From assembly GCA_037833965.1 (NCBI GenBank), contig AP031351.1:30888501-30952500 (forward strand): a stretch of 64,000 bases of DNA, written 5' to 3'. The notes under the pieces are model-generated. The model saw only the letters and a program-made list of their open reading frames with translations. It did not search any database and was not told where the DNA came from. Positions 18,592 through 28,331 of the stretch are shown piece by piece. Origin of the DNA: Marchantia polymorpha subsp. ruderalis (Eukaryota; Streptophyta; Marchantiopsida; Marchantiales; Marchantiaceae). The position numbers were made by a program, and so were the translations under genes. The stretch's first letter is position 1; each line of letters begins with the position of its first letter.

Positions 18592-20922
18592 GCGGTCGAA
18601 TGGGAGCAGAGGGTTCTTGATGCTGCTCCTCTTCGGACTCTTCTCTCCATCGCCGCTTCCGCGGCACTCGTGCTGCAGGAGTGTTTCTCCCTTCGTCCCT
18701 CCGCCTTGATGGGGTAGAAGTCGGTGACTCCTCTGCATCAGTGTCGACCTCATTCTCCCGCACATACTTCCCGGGATGGTCGACGGACAATGGCGGAAAA
18801 TGCTCAAGCTCCGCCGCTGTCAAACAATTCCGCTGTCGATAAAAATTGATGAGGAAAGGAGAAAGATGGTTTAGAGTTCCCCCCTTCTCCTCAAAAGCGT
18901 GCTGTCGCATCACCCTGTGCAGGATGCTCGCCCAGTGAATTGGAGTTCCTTCGATGACGCACTCCACAAAAGAGACCTGCCACAATGTGATGTAGCAGGC
19001 GCGGTGTGGCTGCAGTAATTGCATCAGCGCCGCGGACAAAGTCCGGCGAAATCGATCCTTGTAATCACGGGTCCTGTACCCATTCTTGGTAGACCTCCCG
19101 GTCTTGAACAGCTCCACAAATTGCGCCTCTTCCTGCTTGGTCACCTTGATGCTCTCACTGTCGAAAAGGAGATGCCCTGGCATGCCAGCACATCTTCCCA
19201 ACGCCTGCGCCCAATCTTGGACTGTCCACCGATCAACATGCGGACGCAATCCGCGCGAGGGTGGTCCCTGTGGCTCTAGCCACTCGCGCACCATATTCGC
19301 ACAGATGTAGTTCCATCCCCATAGCAAGAAATCGAGCTTTCTTGCTATTAAGCGCTCCTCGAAAGCGCGCAGCCCGTTCTGTGGTAGGCGAAGTGGCACC
19401 ATCCGCAATCTGCCCGGTCTCGTCATTGCGTTCCTGGGGTTCGCTCGCCCGCTCATTCTACTTCCGCACCGCCCGAGCTCCTTTCTCTCTCGGCAAACTC
19501 TAATCGCCCTCAATTCCAAATCACGCGCATTCACTTCTCCCTCAATCAACAAGAAATCTCCTGTGCGGCGACGTCGAGAATGTTTAGCAGCCAGCAGATG
19601 GATGCGCGCAGCGCGCACAAGAGATTGGAATCGCGAATTCAAGAATGGGACGTTCTCCGCCGCCCGGTCGAAGGTCATGGTCGGCTCTTGCTCGTGGAGA
19701 ACGTCTCACTTGATGGCCGCGCCGGCTCTACGTTGGAACGGTCTCCGCTCTCACGCGCGGCTTCACGCTCCGCCGTCGCCGATTAAACTCTCACGCTCGA
19801 ATTGGCGGATTTGAACTCCGCGAGCGTATTACCCCACGGACATGGGGGCGTAGCGCCGAAGGCGAGTTTTCCGCCTTGCGCGGTACACTTGTTCGTACCG
19901 CCCCTCGGCCAATCCCCCTCTGCCTTGACGCGTGTGTCCGCATGTCGGACAAAAGTTCGACTCCTACCTGTGCGCAGGCAGACTCCTCGGCGGATTCTCC
20001 GCCGGCGCGGAACTTCATCCTCCTGTGCACAGGCGCTCGCCTGTGCGCAGGCGAATTCCTGTGCGCAGCGTCGCGCTGGCGCGGAAGGCGTTGACCGTGG
20101 TCAGCCGTCTCCGTCCAGCCTGTCCGTTTCTTGTCTCTTCGTCGGCGCTTCCGCCGCCGCAACTCCGTCCGTCCAAGAGCGCATCCACCCGTCCCGTCCG
20201 CATGGCCCGTACAGATTTGATTACTCTGGCGGCTCTTCCGCCGTACGCGGCGCTGCGCTGGCGCGGAAGGCGCCGTACACTTCCTACCTCACAAGGCGCA
20301 TTTCTAGGGCCCAAGGCGGATTTTCCGCCGACGCCGAAGCGCCTGTGCACAGGCGAACGCCTGTGCGTAGGCGGACTTCGCGCCTCCCCAAACCCTACTT
20401 CGCCTGTGCACAGGCGAACGCCTTCGTCCGCGCATAGGACAAAACTTGATTCCCCCTTCCGCGTAGGCGGAATTCCCGCCGGTGGCGAACTCCTTCCGCC
20501 GAAGGCGACCGTCTCCGTATCTTCCAATAGTGATAACTCCCTAAGTCCTCATCCGTTCCAAGCGTTCTTGGACTCGTTGGAATCAGTGCGTCGAGCTCTT
20601 TCCAACGAGACCCTAACTTGGTCAAGGCGCCCGAGGGTTGACCTAATTATGGAGGATTTCCCTACCGCCGCGGACGCAACCTCCGAAGGCGGGTTTTGCG
20701 CCTTGCGTCGTAGGGGTCCTAACTGCAGAGCTCGCAGGGAGGGTGGTGCCTGTCCTTACTGCTGCACCCCAAATCCTAGATTCTACAAGATCCCTCGAGA
20801 ATCCCCGCGATCTTCCGGATTCACTCCGTTTTGATGTACCGAAGGCTATTTACAATGCTGCCAGGGTACAGTTTTCCAAAATGTTTTAATTTCCTCAAAA
20901 TTGCCAAAAGTGAGGTACCACA
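18592..20922 (-). mobile_element. Outer solo giant LTR, proximal part (U3 leader and ORF N-terminal half)
   Basis: This is the continuation of the solo LTR whose other half is 1273-4326. The first five bases (GCGGT) are the duplicated target of the inner element. It ends with GGTACCACA at 20922, followed by the TSD CGTGT at 20923-20927. Total length without the insert is about 5381 bp. No internal gag-pol is associated with it, so it is a product of LTR-LTR recombination. Confidence 0.9.
18597..19678 (-). pseudogene. N-terminal half of the U3 ORF in the outer solo LTR
   Basis: Starts at ATG 19678 and encodes the basic N terminus and the aromatic-rich folded region of the LTR protein. It is cut at the integration site of the inner element; the remainder is at 2286-4326. 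Residues are nearly identical to the intact copy at 5339-8491. Confidence 0.8.
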
Positions 20923-20927
20923 CGTGT

Positions 20928-21549
20928 TAAGTTGCTGGTAATAAGAGGGCGATGGAGATCTAATCGGGATCGCGAAGCGATGCGATGTCCCGTGTGTGTT
21001 GTCTTGTTTTGTGCTATGTTTCCTTTAGACTGGAGAGTCGTTGCTAGCTGGTTGCTTGTGTTTGGTTCCTCTCAAGTCTTGCTTCCTGGTGCGCGCCCGT
21101 GTAGGGGTGACGCTGATTCCCGGAGTAGTTTTACTCCTGTGTGCTGGCGATAGGGGGCTGGACTTGATCACCGGCCGGTCTATCTATGTTTCTCTCACGG
21201 TGAGACTGGAGTGATGACCAGTAGACCGTGAGAGTCTTCTTGCTGTGATGACAGGTTAGGTTGCCCATACACCTTAGCTAGTAGGGCTAGAGTAGCTCAG
21301 TGCAGCACGGCATCAGAGGCGGATTGGGTTATTGGGTGGAGATCTGGCAGTGGTGCCAATTGAAGTCTCGCCATCACGGAGCAGTCTAGTGGTCCTGTTG
21401 AGGACCGCGGGGGATTTACGCGGAGTGGGTTGAGGTATCGGCTACCTTCACCTATTTCGCCAGTTGTTGCGGAGCAGGACCAGAGTGTTGCAGACAGAGA
21501 GTCTTTGGTGGTGATATCGTCTAGTGTCCCCACCCCATTGATTTGGGAC
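20928..21549 (+). other. 5' untranslated leader of the methyltransferase element
   Basis: There is no ORF of note. A stem with 10-bp arms CTCTCACGGT (21192-21201) and ACCGTGAGAG (21225-21234) lies in the middle and could be an RNA structure. A weak tRNA-iMet-like string TGGTAATAAGAG at about 20935 might be a decayed primer site, but it has mismatches. The gag frame is open from 21430, but the first ATG in frame is at 21550. Confidence 0.5.
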
Positions 21550-24500
21550 ATGGACGGGATGTACGGGGCCGCGAAGGGCCCTCGACGTTACTCTGGTGCA
21601 GTGGGCACCATCGAGCTTGATGATTTTATTCAGGAGTTCGACACGTGGTGTGATATGCAGTTTCTGCGTAACCCCACGTTGTTTACACCCTTCTTTGCAT
21701 GGAAGGGATTATTCCAGCATTTGGAGGAGCCTCCCATGGGCGATTATCATGAGTTTGGGAGAGAGTATGCTGTAGAGATTGATGCATGGAGACGGCATTG
21801 GTCTCCGAACTACTCATCCATTACCCAGGGTGGTGTGGGTACCAGTGGAGCTGCAAGTATCGGCATCAGTGGAGGTGCGAGTAGTAGCATCAGCGAGGGT
21901 ACCAGTGGAGCAGTTGGCGCAACTGGTACTAGTACCAGCAGCGGTACTGTTAGCATTGCCGGTGGCAGCACGAGGGGAGATGCTGGTGGCGTACCTTCGT
22001 TTAGCCCCATTCCTGAGTTCTTCCAGAGATTTAGGAAGAATTATCAAGGGGTGAAAACGGAGAAGTTGAGGAGCCTCCAGGAGTTTGAGCGGAAGACTGG
22101 TGAGAGTCTTCGTGAGGCATACACTCGTATGCGACGGCTCATCTCAGTTACTCACGGTGTGACTGAGGCACAGGCTGTCCAGTACTGGTATCGGATCCTT
22201 GACAGAGAGTTGCGGAGGAGAGTGCGTGATGCTACTCTCATGAGCGACTCATCACCCACATTAGCCCATGTGTTTGCTCTTTCTGAGAAGATCGAGCTTA
22301 ACATGGTGGAGGAGAGGGTGGTGACGTCTACATTTGCGAGGGACACGACCACTACCTCGCGTATCCCACATAGCCCAGCACAGTCTCGCCCCATAAGTGG
22401 GAGTCGTGGAGGTCATACACGACATCCTTCAGGTCACAGAGAGCCTAGTGCGCGGCCACCACTGCCTTCATTTTCGGGTCAGCCACAGGGACCGTCATGT
22501 TGGACATGCGGAGGTAGCCATATGAGGAAGGATTGTCCCCAGGAGCGAGAGGGACAAACTCCACAGGCTAGGCCACAGCCGGCACAGGTGACCTGTGATC
22601 ATTGTCATCGACCGGGTCACCCTCGAGAGCGTTGCTTTGACCTTCATCCTGAGTTGAGATCTGGAGGTAGAGGTCGTGGATGTGATGCTCCGCGAGGCCG
22701 AGGTGGTCGAGGTGGCAGAGGTGGTAGAGGTACCGGGGCCATTGAGCGTACCGCAGCGAGTGCTACTTCTGCCACAGAGAGCGCTATGGCTGCTCGGATT
22801 GAGCAGTTGGAGCAGAGGCTTGCTGCTATGGCCGGTCTGGGGGCGAGCACTTCCACATCTTACGGGGGAGAGGATTTCTCCTATTTGGCCAGTGCAGCAC
22901 AGGTTGAGGCATCAGTTGCAGTGATCAGAGGTGGTGCTCGCACTTCAGAGCCACGTGGTGCGACTGTGGAGTTGGACCCTCAAAGGGGTGAGGGTGGACG
23001 TCAGTCTAGACTTTCCCAGTCCTTTTTGTTGTCAGAGGTGGGTAGCGATTCATCTATGAGACCTGCACCGCCTACTGACACTAGAGTGAGAACTGAGGTT
23101 CTTACCTCATCTGTTGTGGGCGCAGACGTGCCATCTAGTGCAGTGATGCGGATGGCCACTTCAGTCTTGCGATCTCCATTGTTCTCAGCCACGGAGTTGA
23201 TAGACTCTGGTATTGATTTGGCTCGAGTATTTCGGGTAGCAGCCACGTCGTGTGAGCGTGGGAGAGTCGCTGCTACTAGTGCCGAGATAAGTGAGGATAC
23301 AGTTGAGGACCCATCCTCAACGTCTACATTGTTCGAGGAGACGACTTGGCAGGCCGCAGCGGCGAGGATGGAGTCCTTACCAGCTCGCCCAGCCATTGAT
23401 CGCGAGAGTATTGTCCCTGGTGTATGTATGGTGGACAACCGAAGTGGTCTATTTCGGTTAGTGAGTTCTACTGGACAGGTGTATGTCCCAGCCGAAGTTT
23501 TGTTGGATTCTGGTGCACAGCCCTTGATGTTGGGCAAGGCTGCATGCATTAGTTTGGGCATTCGGAGGTCCGAGTTGGAACCTTGCCCATTCCAGATCCA
23601 GACATCCCTTGGTGGTGCCAGCAATAGGTCTTACTTTATGACCAGGGAGAGCATAGCGGTGCAGTTGAGGCATGATCACCCTCATGATAGCTCGCAGTTT
23701 GGAGTTCGTGCTGTGGTTACATCAGCAGAGTCATATGATGTGCTTGTTGGTGGAGTGGTGTTATACCCGATGGGCTTCCGGATGGACTATTGGACGGAGA
23801 CTGCCGTATATCGTCTTGGTTGGCAGTCCGGAGATGGACGTTTGAGCGAGCTGCCAGTGAGATTTATTTCTCGGGATCGACCTCTTGGATCTTCGTCAGC
23901 GGTCTTGGCATCTGTAGCAGGTTTTAGCGGAGTGCTTACCTGGCCCGATGACTTGTTGGAGGGGAACATGTCTGCCGACGATACCTCAGTCTACGAGGAT
24001 GTGGAGGAGGTTGTGAGTTTCACAGCGGCGGTGACTTCACCCTTAGATGTTCCACTGTGGAGTTCGTGCCAGGCACTACAGTTGGAAGCTGATAGGTTGG
24101 TAAAAAAGGCTTGGAGTGAAGCCTCTTTACCAGCAGAGCCAGAGAGGGCTTCAGCTGATCGGCTAGTTGGTGCTTCTAGCGCATTGTCTCCATTGGTTAC
24201 TACACCTATTGCATGGGAGTATTCCTCAGAGGGCGTTTGTTTGCTGGATCTTTTTGGTGGGATCAGCACCGGTTTGGCTGCGGTGTTGCAGTCAGGTATT
24301 CCCGTACGGAGATACTTGTATGTGGAGAAGGACGAGACTGCACGTCGAGTCTCTTCACGACATGTTGCACAGTTGATGCGGCGTTTTCCTTCGTTGTTGC
24401 CGCGATCAGCTGTCCGAGGATTCCAGAAGGCGTTGCCTTCAGACATTTCGTTGCTGGGGGCGCCAGACCTTGACCGCGTTGGCCATATTGATATGGTGAT

Positions 24501-24780
24501 TGCGGGCTGGCCATGTCAGGGACACACACGCGCTGGACATGGGACAGGGTTGCATGATCCCAGATCTCGGATGTTTTGGGAGATGATGCGAGTGTTACGT
24601 CATCTCCAAGTGCAGCAGACATGTTCTCCAGCATACATTCTGGAGAACGTACCATTGTTGGGTGACACTCGGGCCCAGTTGATGGCGAGTGTCCATCAAG
24701 TCCGAGCATGGATTGGATCAGCAGTACTGTTGGATGCTGCGAGGGTTGGATCACGAGCGCATCGTGCACGTTTGTGGTGA
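21550..24780 (+). CDS. gag - aspartic protease - DNMT3-like methyltransferase (N-terminal part)
   Basis: From ATG 21550 to a TGA at 24778. Capsid-type gag occupies roughly residues 20-260, with a Gly/Ser/Thr-rich insert. Two CCHC knuckles (CWTCGGSHMRKDC near 22498 and CDHCHRPGHPRERC near 22594) are followed by an RGG-rich patch. The retropepsin motif LLDSGAQ has its Asp at 23506. The methyltransferase starts about 24180: motif I LDLFGGISTGL (24244-24276), an acidic motif II block YVEKDETARRV, motif IV with catalytic Cys in GWPCQGH (Cys 24514-24516), motif VI ENV (24643-24651) and motif VIII SRAHRARLW. Motifs are in canonical order, which excludes a rearranged DRM. The SRAHRAR block followed by W/TNL is DNMT3-like. 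The TGA falls directly after LW where a second Trp is expected, so it is probably a TGG to TGA mutation. Confidence 0.9.
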   Translation: MDGMYGAAKGPRRYSGAVGTIELDDFIQEFDTWCDMQFLRNPTLFTPFFAWKGLFQHLEEPPMGDYHEFGREYAVEIDAWRRHWSPNYSSITQGGVGTSGAASIGISGGASSSISEGTSGAVGATGTSTSSGTVSIAGGSTRGDAGGVPSFSPIPEFFQRFRKNYQGVKTEKLRSLQEFERKTGESLREAYTRMRRLISVTHGVTEAQAVQYWYRILDRELRRRVRDATLMSDSSPTLAHVFALSEKIELNMVEERVVTSTFARDTTTTSRIPHSPAQSRPISGSRGGHTRHPSGHREPSARPPLPSFSGQPQGPSCWTCGGSHMRKDCPQEREGQTPQARPQPAQVTCDHCHRPGHPRERCFDLHPELRSGGRGRGCDAPRGRGGRGGRGGRGTGAIERTAASATSATESAMAARIEQLEQRLAAMAGLGASTSTSYGGEDFSYLASAAQVEASVAVIRGGARTSEPRGATVELDPQRGEGGRQSRLSQSFLLSEVGSDSSMRPAPPTDTRVRTEVLTSSVVGADVPSSAVMRMATSVLRSPLFSATELIDSGIDLARVFRVAATSCERGRVAATSAEISEDTVEDPSSTSTLFEETTWQAAAARMESLPARPAIDRESIVPGVCMVDNRSGLFRLVSSTGQVYVPAEVLLDSGAQPLMLGKAACISLGIRRSELEPCPFQIQTSLGGASNRSYFMTRESIAVQLRHDHPHDSSQFGVRAVVTSAESYDVLVGGVVLYPMGFRMDYWTETAVYRLGWQSGDGRLSELPVRFISRDRPLGSSSAVLASVAGFSGVLTWPDDLLEGNMSADDTSVYEDVEEVVSFTAAVTSPLDVPLWSSCQALQLEADRLVKKAWSEASLPAEPERASADRLVGASSALSPLVTTPIAWEYSSEGVCLLDLFGGISTGLAAVLQSGIPVRRYLYVEKDETARRVSSRHVAQLMRRFPSLLPRSAVRGFQKALPSDISLLGAPDLDRVGHIDMVIAGWPCQGHTRAGHGTGLHDPRSRMFWEMMRVLRHLQVQQTCSPAYILENVPLLGDTRAQLMASVHQVRAWIGSAVLLDAARVGSRAHRARLW

Positions 24781-25431
24781 ACCAACCTTTTGCCACGTGA
24801 GATATTGCGTCATGCCTATGATTCGGTGAAGCGTGATACTACACTCACAGTTGACAGTATCTTGGATGTTTCCCGGCACTCTCAAGTAGTGAGAGTTGCT
24901 GACAGGTCACCTATGGCATTGGTGAACCGCGTAGGTCAGCCTCGGATGGCTTTACCTACATTTGTCAGTTATCCGGCATCACATGCATATCGTGATGGGG
25001 GACCTGGACTACTATGGGACAGTACCCTACATCAGTTGGTGGAGCCCAACGCTGATGAGAGAGAGCGTGCGATGGGGTTTCTTACTGGTGTGACCGCGGC
25101 TTCTTCAGTTTCAGAGGCGTCGCGTCGTCAGGTTTTGGGTCAGGCTATGGACCTGAACTGCTTGACGTGGATTGTGAGCTTGGGTTTGGCCGAGCAACGC
25201 CGTTTGCGCGCAGATTTGATGGTTGTAACACCACTTATTAGCTCATTGCCTACCGGGACGGTAGTAGCAATGGCTGGGGGCGACAGGCGAGATATTCGTT
25301 ATCCTTGGAGTTTATGGGACGTGACGAAAGGACTTGCCAGAGTTGCAGCCCATGTAGTTGGAGAGGATTCTCACGTGGAGGTGGCTACGAAGGAGGGTAC
25401 AGAGAACCCTTCTTTGCAGTGTGTAGCGTAG
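24781..25431 (+). pseudogene. C-terminal part of the retrotransposon DNMT3-like methyltransferase
   Basis: It continues in the same frame after the TGA at 24778-24780. It carries the target-recognition stretch and the closing motifs: VEPNADERERAMGF (motif IX-like region of DNMT3 proteins) and RRQVLGQAMDLN (motif X, the R..LG.. block that packs against motif I). The domain ends about 25340 and a short linker leads to the TAG at 25429. With the upstream part it makes a full-length catalytic domain of about 400 residues, so only the nonsense codon, not a missing motif, disables this copy. Confidence 0.88.
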
Positions 25432-25437
25432 CAACCA
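25429..25437 (+). promoter_or_regulatory. Readthrough-type stop TAG-CAA-CCA between methyltransferase and RT
   Basis: The frame reads GCG TAG CAA CCA TTG. TAG followed by CAACCA fits the tobamovirus leaky context CARYYA. RT follows in the same frame, so this stop is likely programmed rather than a mutation. It would put the methyltransferase on the abundant gag side and RT-integrase on the rare side. Confidence 0.75.
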
Positions 25438-27255
25438 TTGACAGTGTCGCCTCCCTCTAGTGTGCCTATGGAGGAGGAATGGGAGCCATTGATTGGTTCC
25501 CAGATCACAGGAGGAGAGAGGCGACGATTGACACAATTCCTACGAGACTATAGGAGTTGTTTTGCTTTCAGTATGAAGGAGTTGGGTGCGTTGATTGGAC
25601 CTGGTATACGGATAGAATTGGCTAGTGATACGCCAATCTTCCGTCGTCCTTATCGATACAGTGAGATAGAGAGAGATTTGATTCGGAGTAGGACGTTGGA
25701 CCTACTGGAGGCTGGACTAGTGGAGTTATCGCATGGTGAGTATGCGTCAGCCACTGTCATGCCGGTGAAGAAGGATGTACATGGCAACTACACGGATAGG
25801 CGCATGTGTGGAGACTACCGTCCTATCAATCGGCAGACGAAGTCCGATAAGTATGCCATGCCTACACCTGAGGAGATCTTCGATGTGGTGGGACATGCGA
25901 GGATTTTTAGTACTTTGGATCTTCGGGCAGGATACCATCAGTTGCCAATTCGGGAGGAGGACAAAACCAAGACAGCGTTTTGGGGCGTCAACTCCCACGG
26001 CAAGGATTGTTTGTATCAGTGGCGATTCTTACCCTTTGGGTTGAAGAATGCACCTGCCGAGTTTCAGAGGGTTATGGACAGAATCCTGGCGGGGCTGGAT
26101 TTTGTCAGATGTTACATTGATGATATCTTGGTGTTTAGTGACACTGTGGAGCAACACCAGATACACTTGCAGATTGTGTTTGAGCGATTGAGGGCTCATG
26201 GTTTGAGGTTACATCCGGGGAAGTGTAAGTTCTTCCAGGAGAAGGTTGAGTACTTGGGTCATGTGATATACCCAGGTGGTTTAGGAGTTCAGCAAGCAAA
26301 GGTGGAGGCTATTGCACGCATCCCTCGTCCCACTGATGTGAGTAGAGTTCGTGCATTTATGGGTTTAGCGAACTACTACCGGAGGTATGTGAAGGGGTTC
26401 AGTGCTATAGCCAAGCCTTTGAACCAGTTGCTGAAGTCAGATCAGGAGTGGCAATGGGGAGATGAGCAGGAGAGAGCTTTTGTTGAGCTCAAGGCCAGGT
26501 TGGTGGCCGCTCCCATCTTGAGGAGACCTATCAGAGGTCGTCCATACCAATTGCACACTGATTGGAGTATGTTGGGACTTGGAGCGGTGTTGACGCAGCG
26601 TGATGATGAGGGCAAGGAGTTTGTGGTTGCGTACGCTAGTCGTTCGAACAATGCAGCGGAGTCGCGGTATAGTTCGTACGAGGGAGAGTGCTTGGCAGCG
26701 GTGTGGGCTGTGGCGCACTTCAGGTGTTACTTGTTTGGTACGCTGTTCACCCTTGTTACTGATCATCAACCGCTCAAGTGGTTGATGGAGTCCGACAAGC
26801 TTACAGGGAAGCTTGCACGGTGGGCTCTCATCTTACAGGAGTACGACTTTCAGGTGGTGCATAGACCTGGAGTTGCGAACCTAGATGCCGATGGTTTAAG
26901 TCGAAACCCATGCACTAGCCAGGAGGATGACACTGGAGCTAGATGGCATGGTGAGGTTGACGAGGAGATGGTGCCTGGTTGGCATGCATCTGCCTTCATG
27001 TGTTGGTTACGTGGGAACTCCAGCAGAGAGGATCATCTGACATCTTACTCTAGTCAGAGAGTAGATGGTCGATCTCCAGATCCTGAGGTTGAGGATGGTG
27101 GTGTGGATCAGCGTGATGTACACGATGATGAATTGGTGTTGGAGTTCCTACGGACCAGCATGGTGCCAGGCACAGTGGGTGCCAAGGAGCGAGATCGTGT
27201 TCTCCAACGGGCCAAGAGGTACCGATTGGAGGGATCACATGTTCTCCGAGTATAG
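25432..27255 (+). CDS. pol: Reverse transcriptase and RNase H (methyltransferase element)
   Basis: Same frame as gag, following the leaky TAG. RT motifs: PVKKDVHGNYTDRRMCGDYR, STLDLRAGYHQ, FLPFGLKNAPAEFQR and the catalytic palm YIDDILVF at about 26113-26136. The Ty3-type connection follows with FLGLANYYRRY-like AFMGLANYYRRYV. RNase H shows Asp in HTDWSMLGLG, Glu in YEGECLA and Asp in VTDHQPLKW. The frame stops at TAG 27253-27255 in the linker before integrase. That context (TAG GAG) is not a readthrough signal, and integrase continues in the same frame, so this one is a nonsense mutation. Confidence 0.92.
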   Translation, partial: QPLTVSPPSSVPMEEEWEPLIGSQITGGERRRLTQFLRDYRSCFAFSMKELGALIGPGIRIELASDTPIFRRPYRYSEIERDLIRSRTLDLLEAGLVELSHGEYASATVMPVKKDVHGNYTDRRMCGDYRPINRQTKSDKYAMPTPEEIFDVVGHARIFSTLDLRAGYHQLPIREEDKTKTAFWGVNSHGKDCLYQWRFLPFGLKNAPAEFQRVMDRILAGLDFVRCYIDDILVFSDTVEQHQIHLQIVFERLRAHGLRLHPGKCKFFQEKVEYLGHVIYPGGLGVQQAKVEAIARIPRPTDVSRVRAFMGLANYYRRYVKGFSAIAKPLNQLLKSDQEWQWGDEQERAFVELKARLVAAPILRRPIRGRPYQLHTDWSMLGLGAVLTQRDDEGKEFVVAYASRSNNAAESRYSSYEGECLAAVWAVAHFRCYLFGTLFTLVTDHQPLKWLMESDKLTGKLARWALILQEYDFQVVHRPGVANLDADGLSRNPCTSQEDDTGARWHGEVDEEMVPGWHASAFMCWLRGNSSREDHLTSYSSQRVDGRSPDPEVEDGGVDQRDVHDDELVLEFLRTSMVPGTVGAKERDRVLQRAKRYRLEGSHVLRV

Positions 27256-28331
27256 GAGGACGGTAGGGTACGAGTAGTACCACATCCAGCCCAGAGAGCA
27301 CGCATTGTGAGGCATGCTCATGAGGAGTTGGAACATTTTGGAGTGAAGCGTACATACAGCTTACTCCTTGGTCAGTATTGGTGGCGTGGTATGCATACTC
27401 AGGTACAGAAGTTGGTATCACGTTGCATGGTTTGTGATCGAGTGAGGGCATCATTCAATGCCCCGACACCAGTGTTACATCCATTACCCATCATGGGGTT
27501 GGGTTACCGTTGGAGTTTGGACTTTGCTGGACCACTACCTTTGACTGTACGACATCATCGGTATGTGTTGGTGATGGTGGAGCATTTCTCCAAGTGGATT
27601 GAGTTGGTGGCATTACCTGACAAGGCAAGTGAGGGAGTAGCGTATGCTTTTCTTGACAGAGTGCTTAGTCACTATGGTGCACCAGCTGAGGTGTTGACCG
27701 ATCAGGGAACGGAGTTTCAGGGTGAGTTTCAGGTCTTGTGCGACAAGGCACTGATTGATCATCGGACCACGTCGCGAGATCATCCAGAGGCGGATGGTTT
27801 AGCTGAACGTGTTGTACAGACGGTGAAGAGGGCGTTGCGCAAGTATGGCCTGCAGAAAGGTCATCTTGGGGACTGGGATATCCAGTTACCGTGGTTGGCC
27901 ATGGGATATCGGTTCAGTCGGCAGGCATCCTTGGCTTCTTTCTCACCATATTTTCTATTGTACGGCCGAGATCCAGACTTGCCAACATCGATTCGTCGTG
28001 AGTCTAGCGAGGTGGTGAACCTTGATGACCCGAATATGTGGGTGAGAGTATGTTCTCAACGTGCAGAGCTCTTTCGAAGAGTTATGCCTGCAGCGTTTGA
28101 GAATCTTGCGATTGCTCAACATAGAGATACGTTGCGGTATGCAACCATTCGGGGAGGAGGTTATCGACCATCAATTCGTAGATTCCATGTGGGAGACTAC
28201 GTCTATCTACAGCAGACTTCACCGACGACATTGGATGTGACGGCGGGACGCACCATCTTGCGGGTGCGGGAGGTGTTACCTTCTGGAGTTCTCCTGTTGG
28301 AGGGTCGTGACGGCGTTGTTTGGAAGGATCA
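27256..28331 (+). pseudogene. Integrase, interrupted by a solo LTR before its PHD finger
   Basis: In frame with RT after the TAG at 27253. It has a His/Cys zinc-binding region ending CMVCDRV, then the catalytic core with Asp in SLDFAGP, Asp in LTDQGTEF and Glu in ADGLAERVVQ. A C-terminal SH3-like portion ends RDGVVWKDHV. At 28332 the giant solo LTR begins, and translation would run only nine codons into it before TGA. Skipping the LTR and one TSD copy (GATCA) rejoins the frame exactly at 33737, giving WKDHV followed by RNCAPCHLP and a PHD finger. Confidence 0.9.
28327..28331. repeat. Target-site duplication GATCA, left copy
   Basis: It matches 33732-33736 immediately after the LTR. One copy belongs to the integrase codons for Asp-His. 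Confidence 0.95.

Noticed and set aside
24240-25390. Methyltransferase considered as a DRM-type or CMT/MET1-type enzyme
   Set aside because: Motif order is not rearranged as in DRM, and there is no BAH or chromodomain. The motif VIII surroundings fit DNMT3 better.
25429-25431. TAG considered as a random nonsense mutation
   Set aside because: It is followed by CAACCA (CARYYA) exactly at a module boundary. The TAG at 27253, by contrast, lacks that context and was kept as a mutation.
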